This document shows positions 56,059 to 64,000 of a stretch of 64,000 nt of DNA, one piece after another (the first letter of the stretch is position 1; each line of letters begins with the position of its first letter). Below the pieces are notes generated by a model. That model was not told where the DNA came from. It saw nothing but the letters and a program-made list of their open reading frames with translations, and ran no database searches. The stretch spans positions 1,736,001 to 1,800,000 of the forward strand of contig OZ271846.1 in the NCBI GenBank assembly GCA_965601485.1, read 5' to 3'. The stretch is from Methylotenera_A aquatica. GTDB taxonomy: Bacteria > Pseudomonadota > Gammaproteobacteria > Burkholderiales > Methylophilaceae. A program made the position numbers and the translations under genes.

Positions 56059-56086
56059 AAAAAAGCCCGCCTAAGCGAGCTTTTTT
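56059..56086. terminator. Bidirectional terminator
   Basis: AAAAAAGCCCGC pairs with GCGAGCTTTTTT (one C-A mismatch, loop CTAA) between the FadL remnant and the convergent choice-of-anchor I gene. It has A and T runs on both sides. Confidence 0.85.
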
Positions 56087-56106
56087 ATTGGGATTACTGT
56101 TTAAAA

Positions 56107-57618
56107 CTAAGCCGTTTTTTGACGACGCCTTGCGCTAAAACCAACCAAGCCTAAACCGGCAATTAATAAGGCGTAGGTTTCTGGTTCTGGCACTGGTGCT
56201 AAGCTGTATAGCGTTGTTGTGTTAGAAACTTCGTTAGCAATGGCTAGGTAAGATATACCATTGATTGTAAAAGCCTCTAAGCCTTCTGGCGCAACATCAC
56301 CTTCTGTTACAATCATGTCCAAGAAGGTTGAGTTTACAGGGTCTGTAATATCATACAAAGCCACGGCGCCTTTTAATGTGCGCTCTAGGCCAATAGCAGC
56401 AATCACGCGGCCATTTAGGTTAAATAGCTCAACACCTTCTGGCTCAACGCCTTTCTGGATACTTCTTGTGTCATCGTAAATGCCCAGCTCAGCCGCTTTT
56501 TTATCTAAAAAATCACCGCTATCAAACACTAAAGTTCCATTAGCATCTAAGATTGAGAAAGAGCGCGCACCTGCTGCAAATAAATTGTCTGTTGATGAAT
56601 CGGTATTTGAAATACGCAAACCAGCTAAATCACCTGTTCCACCTACAGTACTGCCATTAGAACGGTCGCCGTCATCTTCACGAAAGTCACCCTCGTTAGC
56701 CGTGACCAAATAAGTGGCGCCGCCTACTTCATAAGCGGCAATGCCGTCTGGCATGTATAAGCCTTTTACGTTTGCTGAAGCAAAGTTAACAAGAGCGTTA
56801 CTTCTAGTATCAATGGTATTACCTGTCAAACTGAAATCTTTTGTACCTAAACCCACTACTTTTTCAAAGGTATTGGTATTTAAATCTAATATGCCAATGG
56901 CATTTGCTTCTTGCAAAGTCACGTAAGCCTTAGTACCAGTTGCATTCACGGCAATATATTCTGGCTCAAAATCCATACCAGTATTTGTACGAATATTGCT
57001 CCCTGTTTGCGTTACTCCAACAAAACCCGGTGTGGCTAAAACAGCACGCGTACCAACATCAATAATGCTCACGCTACCGGCCGGGTCTACCGCAGCTGGG
57101 TTATAACTTCTGGGTATAGTTGTACCAATTCTTGTGCCGTAGGTAGTAGGTGTGCCCTCATTAGCCACCAGCAATTTGCTGCCGTCTGGTGTAAAAGTGA
57201 TCATATCTGGCAATGCGCCAACTGTAATTGAATTGACGCCACTCACTAATGAGCGTGAAGTGGTGTCAAAAAGCTTTACCACACCCGGATTGGTTTGAAC
57301 GCTATCTTGAATGGCAAACGCTGCCATGCCATTGTAAATCGCCAGACTGTTAATAGAGCCAAAACTTCGGGTGTCGATATGTTGTACCAATGATCCGTTT
57401 GTCGCATTGAGTACATCAACACCCACGATACCTGCTACCCAAATCGTATTGGTAATACTATCGTAGGCCGAAATTTCAGAAAATATTCCAGGAACTTCAG
57501 GTCTTGTATGGCTGTATGTCCACTCTTTAGTGATACTACTAATTGGGGTAGCGGCTAACGCAACCGCCGGCATAAATAAAGCTGCGATTACTACAGCGAT
57601 TCTCGTATTTTTCATCAT
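56107..57618 (-). CDS. Choice-of-anchor I protein with PEP-CTERM sorting signal
   Basis: A 503-residue secreted protein: Sec signal peptide (to about residue 23), a seven-bladed beta-propeller-like choice-of-anchor I domain (LPDMITFTPDGSKLLVANEGTPTTYG, VTANEGDFREDDGDR, GVEPEGVELFNLNGR, EGDVAPEGLEAF), then VPEPETYALLIAGLGLVGFSARRR, a standard PEP-CTERM tail with a membrane segment and basic end. Such tails are processed by exosortase in exopolysaccharide-making bacteria; no exosortase is in the window. The domain's function is not established. Confidence 0.92.
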   Translation of the reverse strand: MMKNTRIAVVIAALFMPAVALAATPISSITKEWTYSHTRPEVPGIFSEISAYDSITNTIWVAGIVGVDVLNATNGSLVQHIDTRSFGSINSLAIYNGMAAFAIQDSVQTNPGVVKLFDTTSRSLVSGVNSITVGALPDMITFTPDGSKLLVANEGTPTTYGTRIGTTIPRSYNPAAVDPAGSVSIIDVGTRAVLATPGFVGVTQTGSNIRTNTGMDFEPEYIAVNATGTKAYVTLQEANAIGILDLNTNTFEKVVGLGTKDFSLTGNTIDTRSNALVNFASANVKGLYMPDGIAAYEVGGATYLVTANEGDFREDDGDRSNGSTVGGTGDLAGLRISNTDSSTDNLFAAGARSFSILDANGTLVFDSGDFLDKKAAELGIYDDTRSIQKGVEPEGVELFNLNGRVIAAIGLERTLKGAVALYDITDPVNSTFLDMIVTEGDVAPEGLEAFTINGISYLAIANEVSNTTTLYSLAPVPEPETYALLIAGLGLVGFSARRRQKTA

Positions 57619-57740
57619 CAGCGTCCATTAACTAAAATAAGAGGGGAAATCCCACTCTACTTACGTTATATTAAAATACGCAGATGGCGATAAAATGAAT
57701 AGGTATAGTCTTAATGGACTACGCCTATACTTCATGCATA

Positions 57741-58847
57741 TTAATTTTCAAAAACCTGCAAAATTTGCTGTGATAAATGAGACCAATCGTAATGCGCCTC
57801 AACATGTGGGCGCGTATTTGCGGCTAATCTGGCGTATGTTTCTTGATCATTTAAAACATGCACAATTTTTTTCGCCATTGCAGCACTGTCATTAGGCTCA
57901 ATCAAATAACCCGTCTTATCTGGTACAACCAAACCACGGTAAAACAAAAAATCCCAAGCAATAGTGGGCAAGCCCATGGCAGTAGCCTCTAAGCAGGTGC
58001 CTGGCAAACCTTCATAATAAGAAGTAGATACATATAATCGGCTGGCTTGATAATATGCCTGCGTGTCAGAAAAAACCACCTTGCCTGTTAATTGAATATT
58101 CTGGCTGTATGGCGCCAATTGATGCTTCACCCAAACGTCATCATCACCATAACCGACAATCACTATGCGAATATCACTTTTTTGTTGAATCAAATTCTTA
58201 CATACTTCTACCATGGCCCGGCTACCTTTGCGATGCTCAATTCGACCGCAAAATAGCACATCATAGATTTTTTCAGCATGCAATTTAGGCGTAAAAGCCA
58301 CTAAATCGGCACCATTCGGAATAATAACAATAGGCTTATCAATACCATAGCTGAGCAACTCCTGCTTACCTTGTTCTGTCAGCGCAATTATTTTTGCTGC
58401 CTGTTTAAAAATACGCAACTCCATCCACCGCTTGAGTGCAATTTCGACATCGCTCCACTGACTTGTAAAATAAGCCTTATTATAAAACTTGCCGGACATG
58501 CCGGTGTAAGTCGTATGCGCGGTCAATATCAGCGGAATATGCTTCGGTAAAAACAAGCCAGGAATCAGCGGCGGGATATGCAAGTTCACTGCATTAATTT
58601 TTTGCTCTGCATACAACTGCTTGACGATTTTATGCGCCGCCAGTATCCAAAAGAACAGATGAAAACGGCTGGATTTAAAAGGAATATGGATGATTTTCAC
58701 ATTTTCATAGCGTCGCTCTGTTTGATGTTCATCACCTGTAATCAGATAAATGCTAGGGCTGTCTTTTGGCAGATTAGCTAAAAATGATTCCAAGTAACGA
58801 GCAATGCCACCTACACCATAAAATTGTGGGTATACGATTGCAATCAT
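57741..58847 (-). CDS. Glycosyltransferase family 4
   Basis: A 368-residue GT-B enzyme. The N-terminal half has FYGVGGIARYLESFL; the C-terminal half has FCGRIEHRKG and the EX7E motif in YEGLPGTCLEATAMGLPTIAWD that binds the nucleotide-sugar donor. The start is set at ATG 58845-58847 by a 4-bp ATGA overlap with the next upstream gene; the 19 codons before it would run into that gene. It is the last gene of the polysaccharide cluster on this strand. Confidence 0.9.
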   Translation of the reverse strand: MIAIVYPQFYGVGGIARYLESFLANLPKDSPSIYLITGDEHQTERRYENVKIIHIPFKSSRFHLFFWILAAHKIVKQLYAEQKINAVNLHIPPLIPGLFLPKHIPLILTAHTTYTGMSGKFYNKAYFTSQWSDVEIALKRWMELRIFKQAAKIIALTEQGKQELLSYGIDKPIVIIPNGADLVAFTPKLHAEKIYDVLFCGRIEHRKGSRAMVEVCKNLIQQKSDIRIVIVGYGDDDVWVKHQLAPYSQNIQLTGKVVFSDTQAYYQASRLYVSTSYYEGLPGTCLEATAMGLPTIAWDFLFYRGLVVPDKTGYLIEPNDSAAMAKKIVHVLNDQETYARLAANTRPHVEAHYDWSHLSQQILQVFEN

Positions 58848-60061
58848 TGGATTACATCTTTCATCAAAATAATTGACTCCACTTGTTTGGCTAGCCTTTC
58901 CCAAGTATATTCATCCAATATAAGCTGGCGGGCGGCTTGTTCCATCTGGGTTTTTGAAAGTGAATTAGATAAAATTTCCAATGTTACTTGTGCTAATTTT
59001 TCTGCATCGCCAGCATTGACTAGCAAGCCATTGATACCATTTTTAACAACCTCTGGCACACCACCCACGGCAGAGCTAATCAGGCAAGTGCCTGAGGCCA
59101 TTGCTTCTAGCATAACCAGACCAAAAGGCTCCTGCCAAATAGACGGAAAAACGACTATATCTGCAGAAGAATATAAATATTTAAGTTTTTCATGTGGCAT
59201 AAAACCTGTAAAAATAATTGCATGACTCACTGGCTTTGCTAGCTCAACCAACGATTGCTCATAATCGGTTTTGGCTGCTTCGCTAAAAAATGAGCTACCT
59301 GCAATAATTAACCTTGAGTTTGGTCGTTGCGCGTGGATACTGAGAAAAGCTTTGATTAAGACATGCACGCCTTTAATTTCGGTTAATCGCCCAACGTAAA
59401 GCAAATAGGTTTTGTCTGACTCTATATTGACTAAACCTTTTAAATGGTTAACCGCTTCATCGCCGTATGGCTTAAATACTGCAGGGTCAGTCGCATTAAA
59501 TACTACGATAAACTTTTCGGCATACTCTGGGAAATACTGCATAGCATGTCGTCGAATATAATCACTGACGCAAATAACCTTATCTACCTTTTTAAGCGCG
59601 CGTCGATAAAACGGTCTAAAAATGGCGATGCCTAAATGTGCATTGTGCATATGCAAGATAATGGTTTGTTGTGGTTTTTTTTGCATAAAAAACAAAAAAT
59701 TAGGTTCGTTATGAATCACCACCACCTCAAAGCCGCGCACCAGCTTTGCCATACGGAGGCCATAAGAAGCCACGTTTTGTATTTTAGCCAAATAGCGCAA
59801 AGGGTTTCGCCAGCTAACTTTTTCTTTAATTTTGTAAAAAAATTGCTCTGTTTTTGTCCATGCAATGCCTAAATATTTAACGCTCTCAACACCACTAGTC
59901 TCCGCTGGGCGCGACACAATCGTGATTTCAAATCGTGCTTTGTTTAGTCGTTGCGAAGCCTCATGCACCCAGTGCTCAACCGCGCCACCCTGTACTGCCG
60001 GCACTGGTAGCATCTCTGGCACCACAATGGCTAGACTCTTTTTTGTGATGTTTTGATTCAA
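58844..60061 (-). CDS. Glycosyltransferase family 4
   Basis: A 405-residue GT-B enzyme with a glycine-rich acceptor loop near AVQGGAVEHWVHEASQRL, VGRLTEIKGVHVLIKAF and the donor-binding EX7E in QEPFGLVMLEAMASGTC. The start is TTG 60059-60061, which overlaps the stop of the preceding gene as TTGA. The sugar and acceptor cannot be told from sequence. It is related in fold, not closely in sequence, to the adjacent GT4. Confidence 0.9.
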   Translation of the reverse strand: MNQNITKKSLAIVVPEMLPVPAVQGGAVEHWVHEASQRLNKARFEITIVSRPAETSGVESVKYLGIAWTKTEQFFYKIKEKVSWRNPLRYLAKIQNVASYGLRMAKLVRGFEVVVIHNEPNFLFFMQKKPQQTIILHMHNAHLGIAIFRPFYRRALKKVDKVICVSDYIRRHAMQYFPEYAEKFIVVFNATDPAVFKPYGDEAVNHLKGLVNIESDKTYLLYVGRLTEIKGVHVLIKAFLSIHAQRPNSRLIIAGSSFFSEAAKTDYEQSLVELAKPVSHAIIFTGFMPHEKLKYLYSSADIVVFPSIWQEPFGLVMLEAMASGTCLISSAVGGVPEVVKNGINGLLVNAGDAEKLAQVTLEILSNSLSKTQMEQAARQLILDEYTWERLAKQVESIILMKDVIQ

Positions 60062-62421
60062 GATGGCATTTTTTGATTGTTGTTAGTGGCTAATGCCACT
60101 TCAAAATAAGTGGTAGCGCCATGGCTTAATTGGCTTATATCTAATTCAAACTCAATGCCAGAATCGGTTGATTTAACCGCAATCACATCTTGGCGCTGGC
60201 CGCGTAAATTGGTAGAGAATACCTTTAGCTGGTTTTTATAAGGCGTTTTAATTGCAAGTTTTACCTTTTCTGCTTTTATTACCACAGGTAGTTTGCCAAG
60301 ATCTTGCAATATCGTTTCGCTGGCATCGCTAAATCGCATATCACTATTTCTGGCATCGGTAGAAAGCACAATTAGCATGCGTTTACTATTGGCTAACTCT
60401 TGGCCATCCATTGCCGATACTGCAATCAAGGCTGCACCGCTAGCAGACATAACTGATAGCTGATTTAACTGAATTGCTGCTGGCTCGTCAAATACAACCG
60501 CTTCTGTTTTTGGTGTAATTACTACCATGCGTTTTTGGAGTGCATCCAGCAAAATCTCACTAGTATCACTTTGATAAATACCTGCTTCAGGGTTAGTTAA
60601 GTTATTAGCGTTGAGTAATTTAGCTTCTCGCAAATTTTGTACACGCGCCGCCCAACGATCGTCCGCCAGCAACTTTACCTTACTGATTTTATACGCCAAG
60701 CCGCTTGCATACTCCTTTAACAAGCCATCTAGCTTTAAACCCAAGTTAGAAGTAGGCTTTATCAGTTTGCCAAAACCTGCTTTATTTAATCTTAAACCTG
60801 GCTGATTAAAATCTATTTCGGCTGTTGCATTTTGGTTGATATTCAGTTTGGATTTAGGCTGCCAATCCAATCCAACACCCGTCACTAAGCTTAATTTGGA
60901 CACATCTGCAGGCGTGCCACCTAAATGCGCACTATTTTGAAAGGCATCATGCGGCGTGAGTTTTACACTGATGGTATTAAGTGCTGGCGCTACATCGCCA
61001 CGTAAATACAACAAGGCAGCCAATGTTTCGGTTGCGCGGGATATCGGATCTTGGCCCACTGCAAACGGATTAATCCTATTTTTGTTTGCATTAGCCTGAT
61101 TACCTGCATAACTTAATATAACTGCCCCAGAGTGTTGACAGATACCACCCCAGTTTTGTAGTGCCGCATAGGCAGGCAAGGCAAGGCCAGATTCACGCCG
61201 ATATCGATTCCAAAAAACTTGGCCGTGCTCACTGAGAGTAAAAGCTTTACCTAGGTGCCTAGCCGCGGAAAGCTCTCTAATATAAGCCGCATGATTTTCA
61301 AGCATGCTATCTTGGCGTACTTTTAATTGGGTGCCCACATAATCAGGGTGACCGAAATAATTATGCATATCTACCCAGCCAAACTGACCACGTGTGGCAT
61401 GTGCGGCTGGAGCATGCCATAAATTGTAGCTGCTCACCTGGCCTGAAAACCCAAGTTTTCGTACATATTGCGTCATCCAATCGGCGGTCTTTTTTTCGGT
61501 ATCCACAAAAAAAGCTTGCGTATCCGCCATACGCAATGATGTCCAAGCGTCTGCTGCAGGAAAATTAATTTGATTACTATCTACATTTTCGTCGGATTTT
61601 AATTCGCTAATGCCAGTGGTTTTATTAGACCAAGCCGATTTTAGTGCAGCATTGCTGCCATATTTTGTCTTAAGCCATTTGGCAAAATATGGCTTAAAAA
61701 CGGGCTTAACACCATTACGATTAACGAAAGTTAAGTTATTTTCATTCACCAAAATCATGCCTGCAAAAGCGGGATCCTTGATAGTTGCCAATCCTGTATA
61801 GGGGTTTACGCTTCCATACATTTTGTTGATTAATTGCTTCCAATGCGCTTGACTCTCTTGGTCAAAATACACACCTGTATGTAAGCCTTTTTTGCCTATC
61901 CAGCGCTCATTAACATTGCCATAACCGCCATTATCGTTGCTTAACCCATTCAATATGTAATAAATACCATTATTTTTTAATGCTGCCATTAAATAATAAA
62001 AACGGTCTAGTTGCTCTGGATTAAAATCAAAATCTTTCTGGCGCGCTTCCATTAATGTCGCCTCTACAAAATCTAAACGCGCCATATTGTAGCCATGCAA
62101 ACGAAATTGCTGCACATACATATCGGTGACGGCATGACTAGGGAAACCACCGCCAGCGACTCCAAAACCTAACGATCCAATCAAAAATCGTTGGTTTTTA
62201 TCCGGTTGAGTTTCAAGCGCCCAGTGCCCTTGGTTATTGATAATTAAGCGCGTATTAACAGGCATAGCAGGCGGGACTAAGGTAGAAAAATCTAAAATAC
62301 TGCCTTCTTCAACCATTAATGAAACATCTTTTACGGGCACCCAAGTCCCTGCGTAAGCTGGTTGCACAAGAATAAACAAAAAAGAAACTAATAGCGGTAA
62401 TTTAAAGTGCTTTCTTATCAT
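60058..62421 (-). CDS. Secreted clan GH-A-like protein in polysaccharide cluster
   Basis: About 787 residues, starting with a signal peptide (MIRKHFKLPLLVSFLFILVQPAYAG). The centre looks like a TIM-barrel glycosidase: LVNENN (Glu 227) fits the Asn-Glu acid/base at the end of strand 4, and TLSEHGQVFWNR (Glu 398) fits the nucleophile at strand 7 in clan GH-A. Asp- and Trp-rich substrate positions lie between. The last 300 residues look like beta-sandwich modules. I start at ATG 62419-62421; ATG 62454 is also open but overlaps the previous gene. Polysaccharide hydrolysis during export is inference; I do not recognise the subfamily. Confidence 0.7.
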   Translation of the reverse strand: MIRKHFKLPLLVSFLFILVQPAYAGTWVPVKDVSLMVEEGSILDFSTLVPPAMPVNTRLIINNQGHWALETQPDKNQRFLIGSLGFGVAGGGFPSHAVTDMYVQQFRLHGYNMARLDFVEATLMEARQKDFDFNPEQLDRFYYLMAALKNNGIYYILNGLSNDNGGYGNVNERWIGKKGLHTGVYFDQESQAHWKQLINKMYGSVNPYTGLATIKDPAFAGMILVNENNLTFVNRNGVKPVFKPYFAKWLKTKYGSNAALKSAWSNKTTGISELKSDENVDSNQINFPAADAWTSLRMADTQAFFVDTEKKTADWMTQYVRKLGFSGQVSSYNLWHAPAAHATRGQFGWVDMHNYFGHPDYVGTQLKVRQDSMLENHAAYIRELSAARHLGKAFTLSEHGQVFWNRYRRESGLALPAYAALQNWGGICQHSGAVILSYAGNQANANKNRINPFAVGQDPISRATETLAALLYLRGDVAPALNTISVKLTPHDAFQNSAHLGGTPADVSKLSLVTGVGLDWQPKSKLNINQNATAEIDFNQPGLRLNKAGFGKLIKPTSNLGLKLDGLLKEYASGLAYKISKVKLLADDRWAARVQNLREAKLLNANNLTNPEAGIYQSDTSEILLDALQKRMVVITPKTEAVVFDEPAAIQLNQLSVMSASGAALIAVSAMDGQELANSKRMLIVLSTDARNSDMRFSDASETILQDLGKLPVVIKAEKVKLAIKTPYKNQLKVFSTNLRGQRQDVIAVKSTDSGIEFELDISQLSHGATTYFEVALATNNNQKMPS

Positions 62422-62437
62422 GCCTTGACTCAACTTA

Positions 62438-63524
62438 TTATGATGCAACTGCATTTTTTTGATTGTATTTTAGGTTTGGTTTTACAAAACATTTAGTTAA
62501 AAAACGTCTAGCTGGAATATCAAGATATTTTTCTGCTAATAAAGAAAGTATCATTAAGCCTAAAACCAAGCCAACTCCACTATATGGTGCATAAATTTCT
62601 ACCAAATCACTTGCATAACGGTAAATAATTAAAGAGACAGGAATATGTAATAAATACATGGGATAACTAACAACACCTAGTTTCTTAAGAATTAGATCTG
62701 CAATTAGACCATGTTTACTGCGCACCCCAAGTAAAATCAATAATGGAAAAATGAGAGTAACTGCAAATAAATCAAATAGTCCGTTTAGTCGGCCTAAGTC
62801 AGGCGCCATAAGGCTTATCGCCATTATCAAAATCACCATCCAACTTGAAATAGATAAGTTTATTAATAGCCTTTTATGTATTCTAAACAAATAAACACCT
62901 AAAAATATACCGAAACCAGACCTTACTAATGCAGATAAAATTGATGTTAATTTCCAAGTAAGACCTGCACTTATATCCCCTCTAAAATAGGCCATCAATG
63001 CTAATAAACAACTCAGTGATATAACTAATATTATTAAAACATTGTTTTTTAATTTTTCTCTTGTAAAAACATAAACCAAGTTCATGATCAGCTCGTAAAA
63101 TATGGACCAATATGGAATATTTAGTGGAAACAAATAAATAATACCTGGTATGTAGGTAGGCAAAAATATTAGGCTAAGTGCAATTAGCTCGATTAATTGA
63201 TGAGTGTTTAGTAAATCTCTATTACGCCCACCTAAATAATCCAAAATAAATATTGTTGCAGCAAAAATAACAGATAAAAAATACATTGGATAAAGACGAA
63301 TTAACCGAACCAAGATGAAATTTTGCAAGCTTAACTGACCACTATCCAGTTTGGCTTCATTAGGCATGAGCGATAACAAAACCACTCAATAAAAAAAATA
63401 AATCAACAGCTAAATAACTATGATGAAAATCTAAGTTACCCCAAAATGAGCCTGTATGGATGATTAAGACATAGATGGCGGCAATACCTCGCATACCATC
63501 CAAGACAGAAAAAGTCTTCTTCAC
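62438..63524 (-). pseudogene. Acyltransferase family 3 (OafA-like), frameshifted
   Basis: A GTG at 63522-63524, overlapping the previous stop as GTGA, opens KKTFSVLDGMRGIAAIYVLIIH and continues to AVDLFFLLSGFVIAHA, the family's N-terminal catalytic part with the conserved His. There a TAA appears. In the next frame YEAKLDSGQLSLQNFILVRLIRLYP continues with about ten membrane helices to the end. One extra A at 63360-63361 accounts for the split; the total of 1087 bp is 3n+1. Repaired, it would be an O-acetyltransferase of about 361 residues. Either a recent mutation or a sequencing error. Confidence 0.85.
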
Positions 63525-64000
63525 TTTTTAAGCCAAATTGAAATATTGTCCACTGCAAAAATAAACAAGCCTGGTGCTATGGCTAACAAACAAATTACAT
63601 ATGCCCCTACACTTGAAAATTTTCGATGGCTAAAAAAACTGATATCCGCTGCGTGAAAGCTATAGCGCACGTACAAAACGGCCCATTTAATAAAAGTGAG
63701 TGGGTCATCAAAAAAATAGCGTAAATCTCTGTTGAGCATTTGCAAAAAGTAGTCTTTTACCAAGGCTTTTTTTTGCGGATTAGATTTGGTAATTTGATTA
63801 CCAGAATCCTGATAAAAAATTCTCAATGGCTCATTAATGCAGCGAATTTTGTATTTACTGGCAATGGCATCCCACACAATGTTTTCTGGAACAAAACGGA
63901 CTGCTTTATCTAATGGGAAAGGATATTTTTTTAATACATCGGTGCGGTGAAACCCCCAAGATTCACCACGTTTTTTGTGCTTATAACGTAAATCCAAGGC
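63521..64000 (-). CDS. Glycosyltransferase family 2, C-terminal part
   Basis: The last 159 residues of a GT2 enzyme; the start lies beyond the window. ESWGFHRTDVLKKYPFPLDK and VPENIVWDAIASKYKIRCINEPLRIFY match the acceptor side of GT2 enzymes involved in polysaccharide synthesis. A hydrophobic stretch near the C-terminus (YVICLLAIAPGLFIFAVD) may be a membrane helix. It ends in a GTGA overlap with the frameshifted acyltransferase. Confidence 0.85.
   Translation of the reverse strand, partial: ALDLRYKHKKRGESWGFHRTDVLKKYPFPLDKAVRFVPENIVWDAIASKYKIRCINEPLRIFYQDSGNQITKSNPQKKALVKDYFLQMLNRDLRYFFDDPLTFIKWAVLYVRYSFHAADISFFSHRKFSSVGAYVICLLAIAPGLFIFAVDNISIWLKK

Overview
The window looks like a stretch of chromosome from a methylotrophic betaproteobacterium of the family Methylophilaceae, most like Methylotenera. 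This rests on an AT-rich sequence, a lanthanide-type methanol dehydrogenase (XoxF) locus with XoxJ and XoxG, an NAD-linked formate dehydrogenase (fdsGBA-fdhD-fdsD), an intact PEP-CTERM protein, and gene orders typical of Betaproteobacteria. No sequence search was possible, so the genus is an inference. I see no prophage, integrase, transposase, CRISPR array, tRNA or rRNA.

Layout. (1) 1-18627, minus strand: an unbroken division and cell-wall (dcw) cluster read as mraZ-rsmH-ftsL-ftsI-murE-murF-mraY-murD-ftsW-murG-murC-murB-ddlB-ftsQ-ftsA-ftsZ-lpxC. Genes mostly overlap or nearly touch, and a three- to four-copy MraZ box lies upstream. (2) 18628-20007: a decayed VPLPA/PEP-CTERM-type gene and the RNase P RNA gene. 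(3) 20032-29648: housekeeping genes (pyrC, rsmI, yraN, a BON lipoprotein, DUF3579, a PilZ-like protein, trxA, rho, rpmE, an ArnT-like membrane glycosyltransferase) plus a dead TlpA-like thioredoxin gene. (4) 29685-39614: the formate dehydrogenase operon, divergent from moaA-mobA-mobB-moeA, which supply part of its molybdenum cofactor pathway. (5) 39724-45281: a TonB-like protein, an orphan histidine kinase, a Bcp peroxiredoxin, a PIN-PhoH ATPase and LplT. (6) 45394-51209, minus strand: type II NADH dehydrogenase, two related c-type cytochromes, xoxJ and xoxF. (7) 51517-56034: prolyl iminopeptidase, a YihY-cNMP fusion, a TPR-2OG oxygenase and a FadL remnant. (8) 56107-64000, minus strand: a choice-of-anchor I PEP-CTERM protein, then an exopolysaccharide-type cluster of two GT4 glycosyltransferases, a clan GH-A-like secreted protein, a frameshifted acyltransferase and a partial GT2.

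How the parts fit: XoxF oxidises methanol in the periplasm and passes electrons to XoxG and perhaps to the lipid-anchored paralogue. The formaldehyde or formate produced can be oxidised to CO2 by the Fds enzyme, which gives NADH, and the adjacent NDH-2 can reoxidise NADH. The most notable points are the tandem XoxG-like cytochromes (one a lipoprotein), a perfect 20-bp inverted repeat overlapping the predicted xoxJ promoter, the uncharacterised secreted GH-A-like protein in the polysaccharide cluster, the YihY-cNMP fusion, and four decayed or frameshifted genes that point to ongoing gene loss. I did not find a clearly new multi-gene system.
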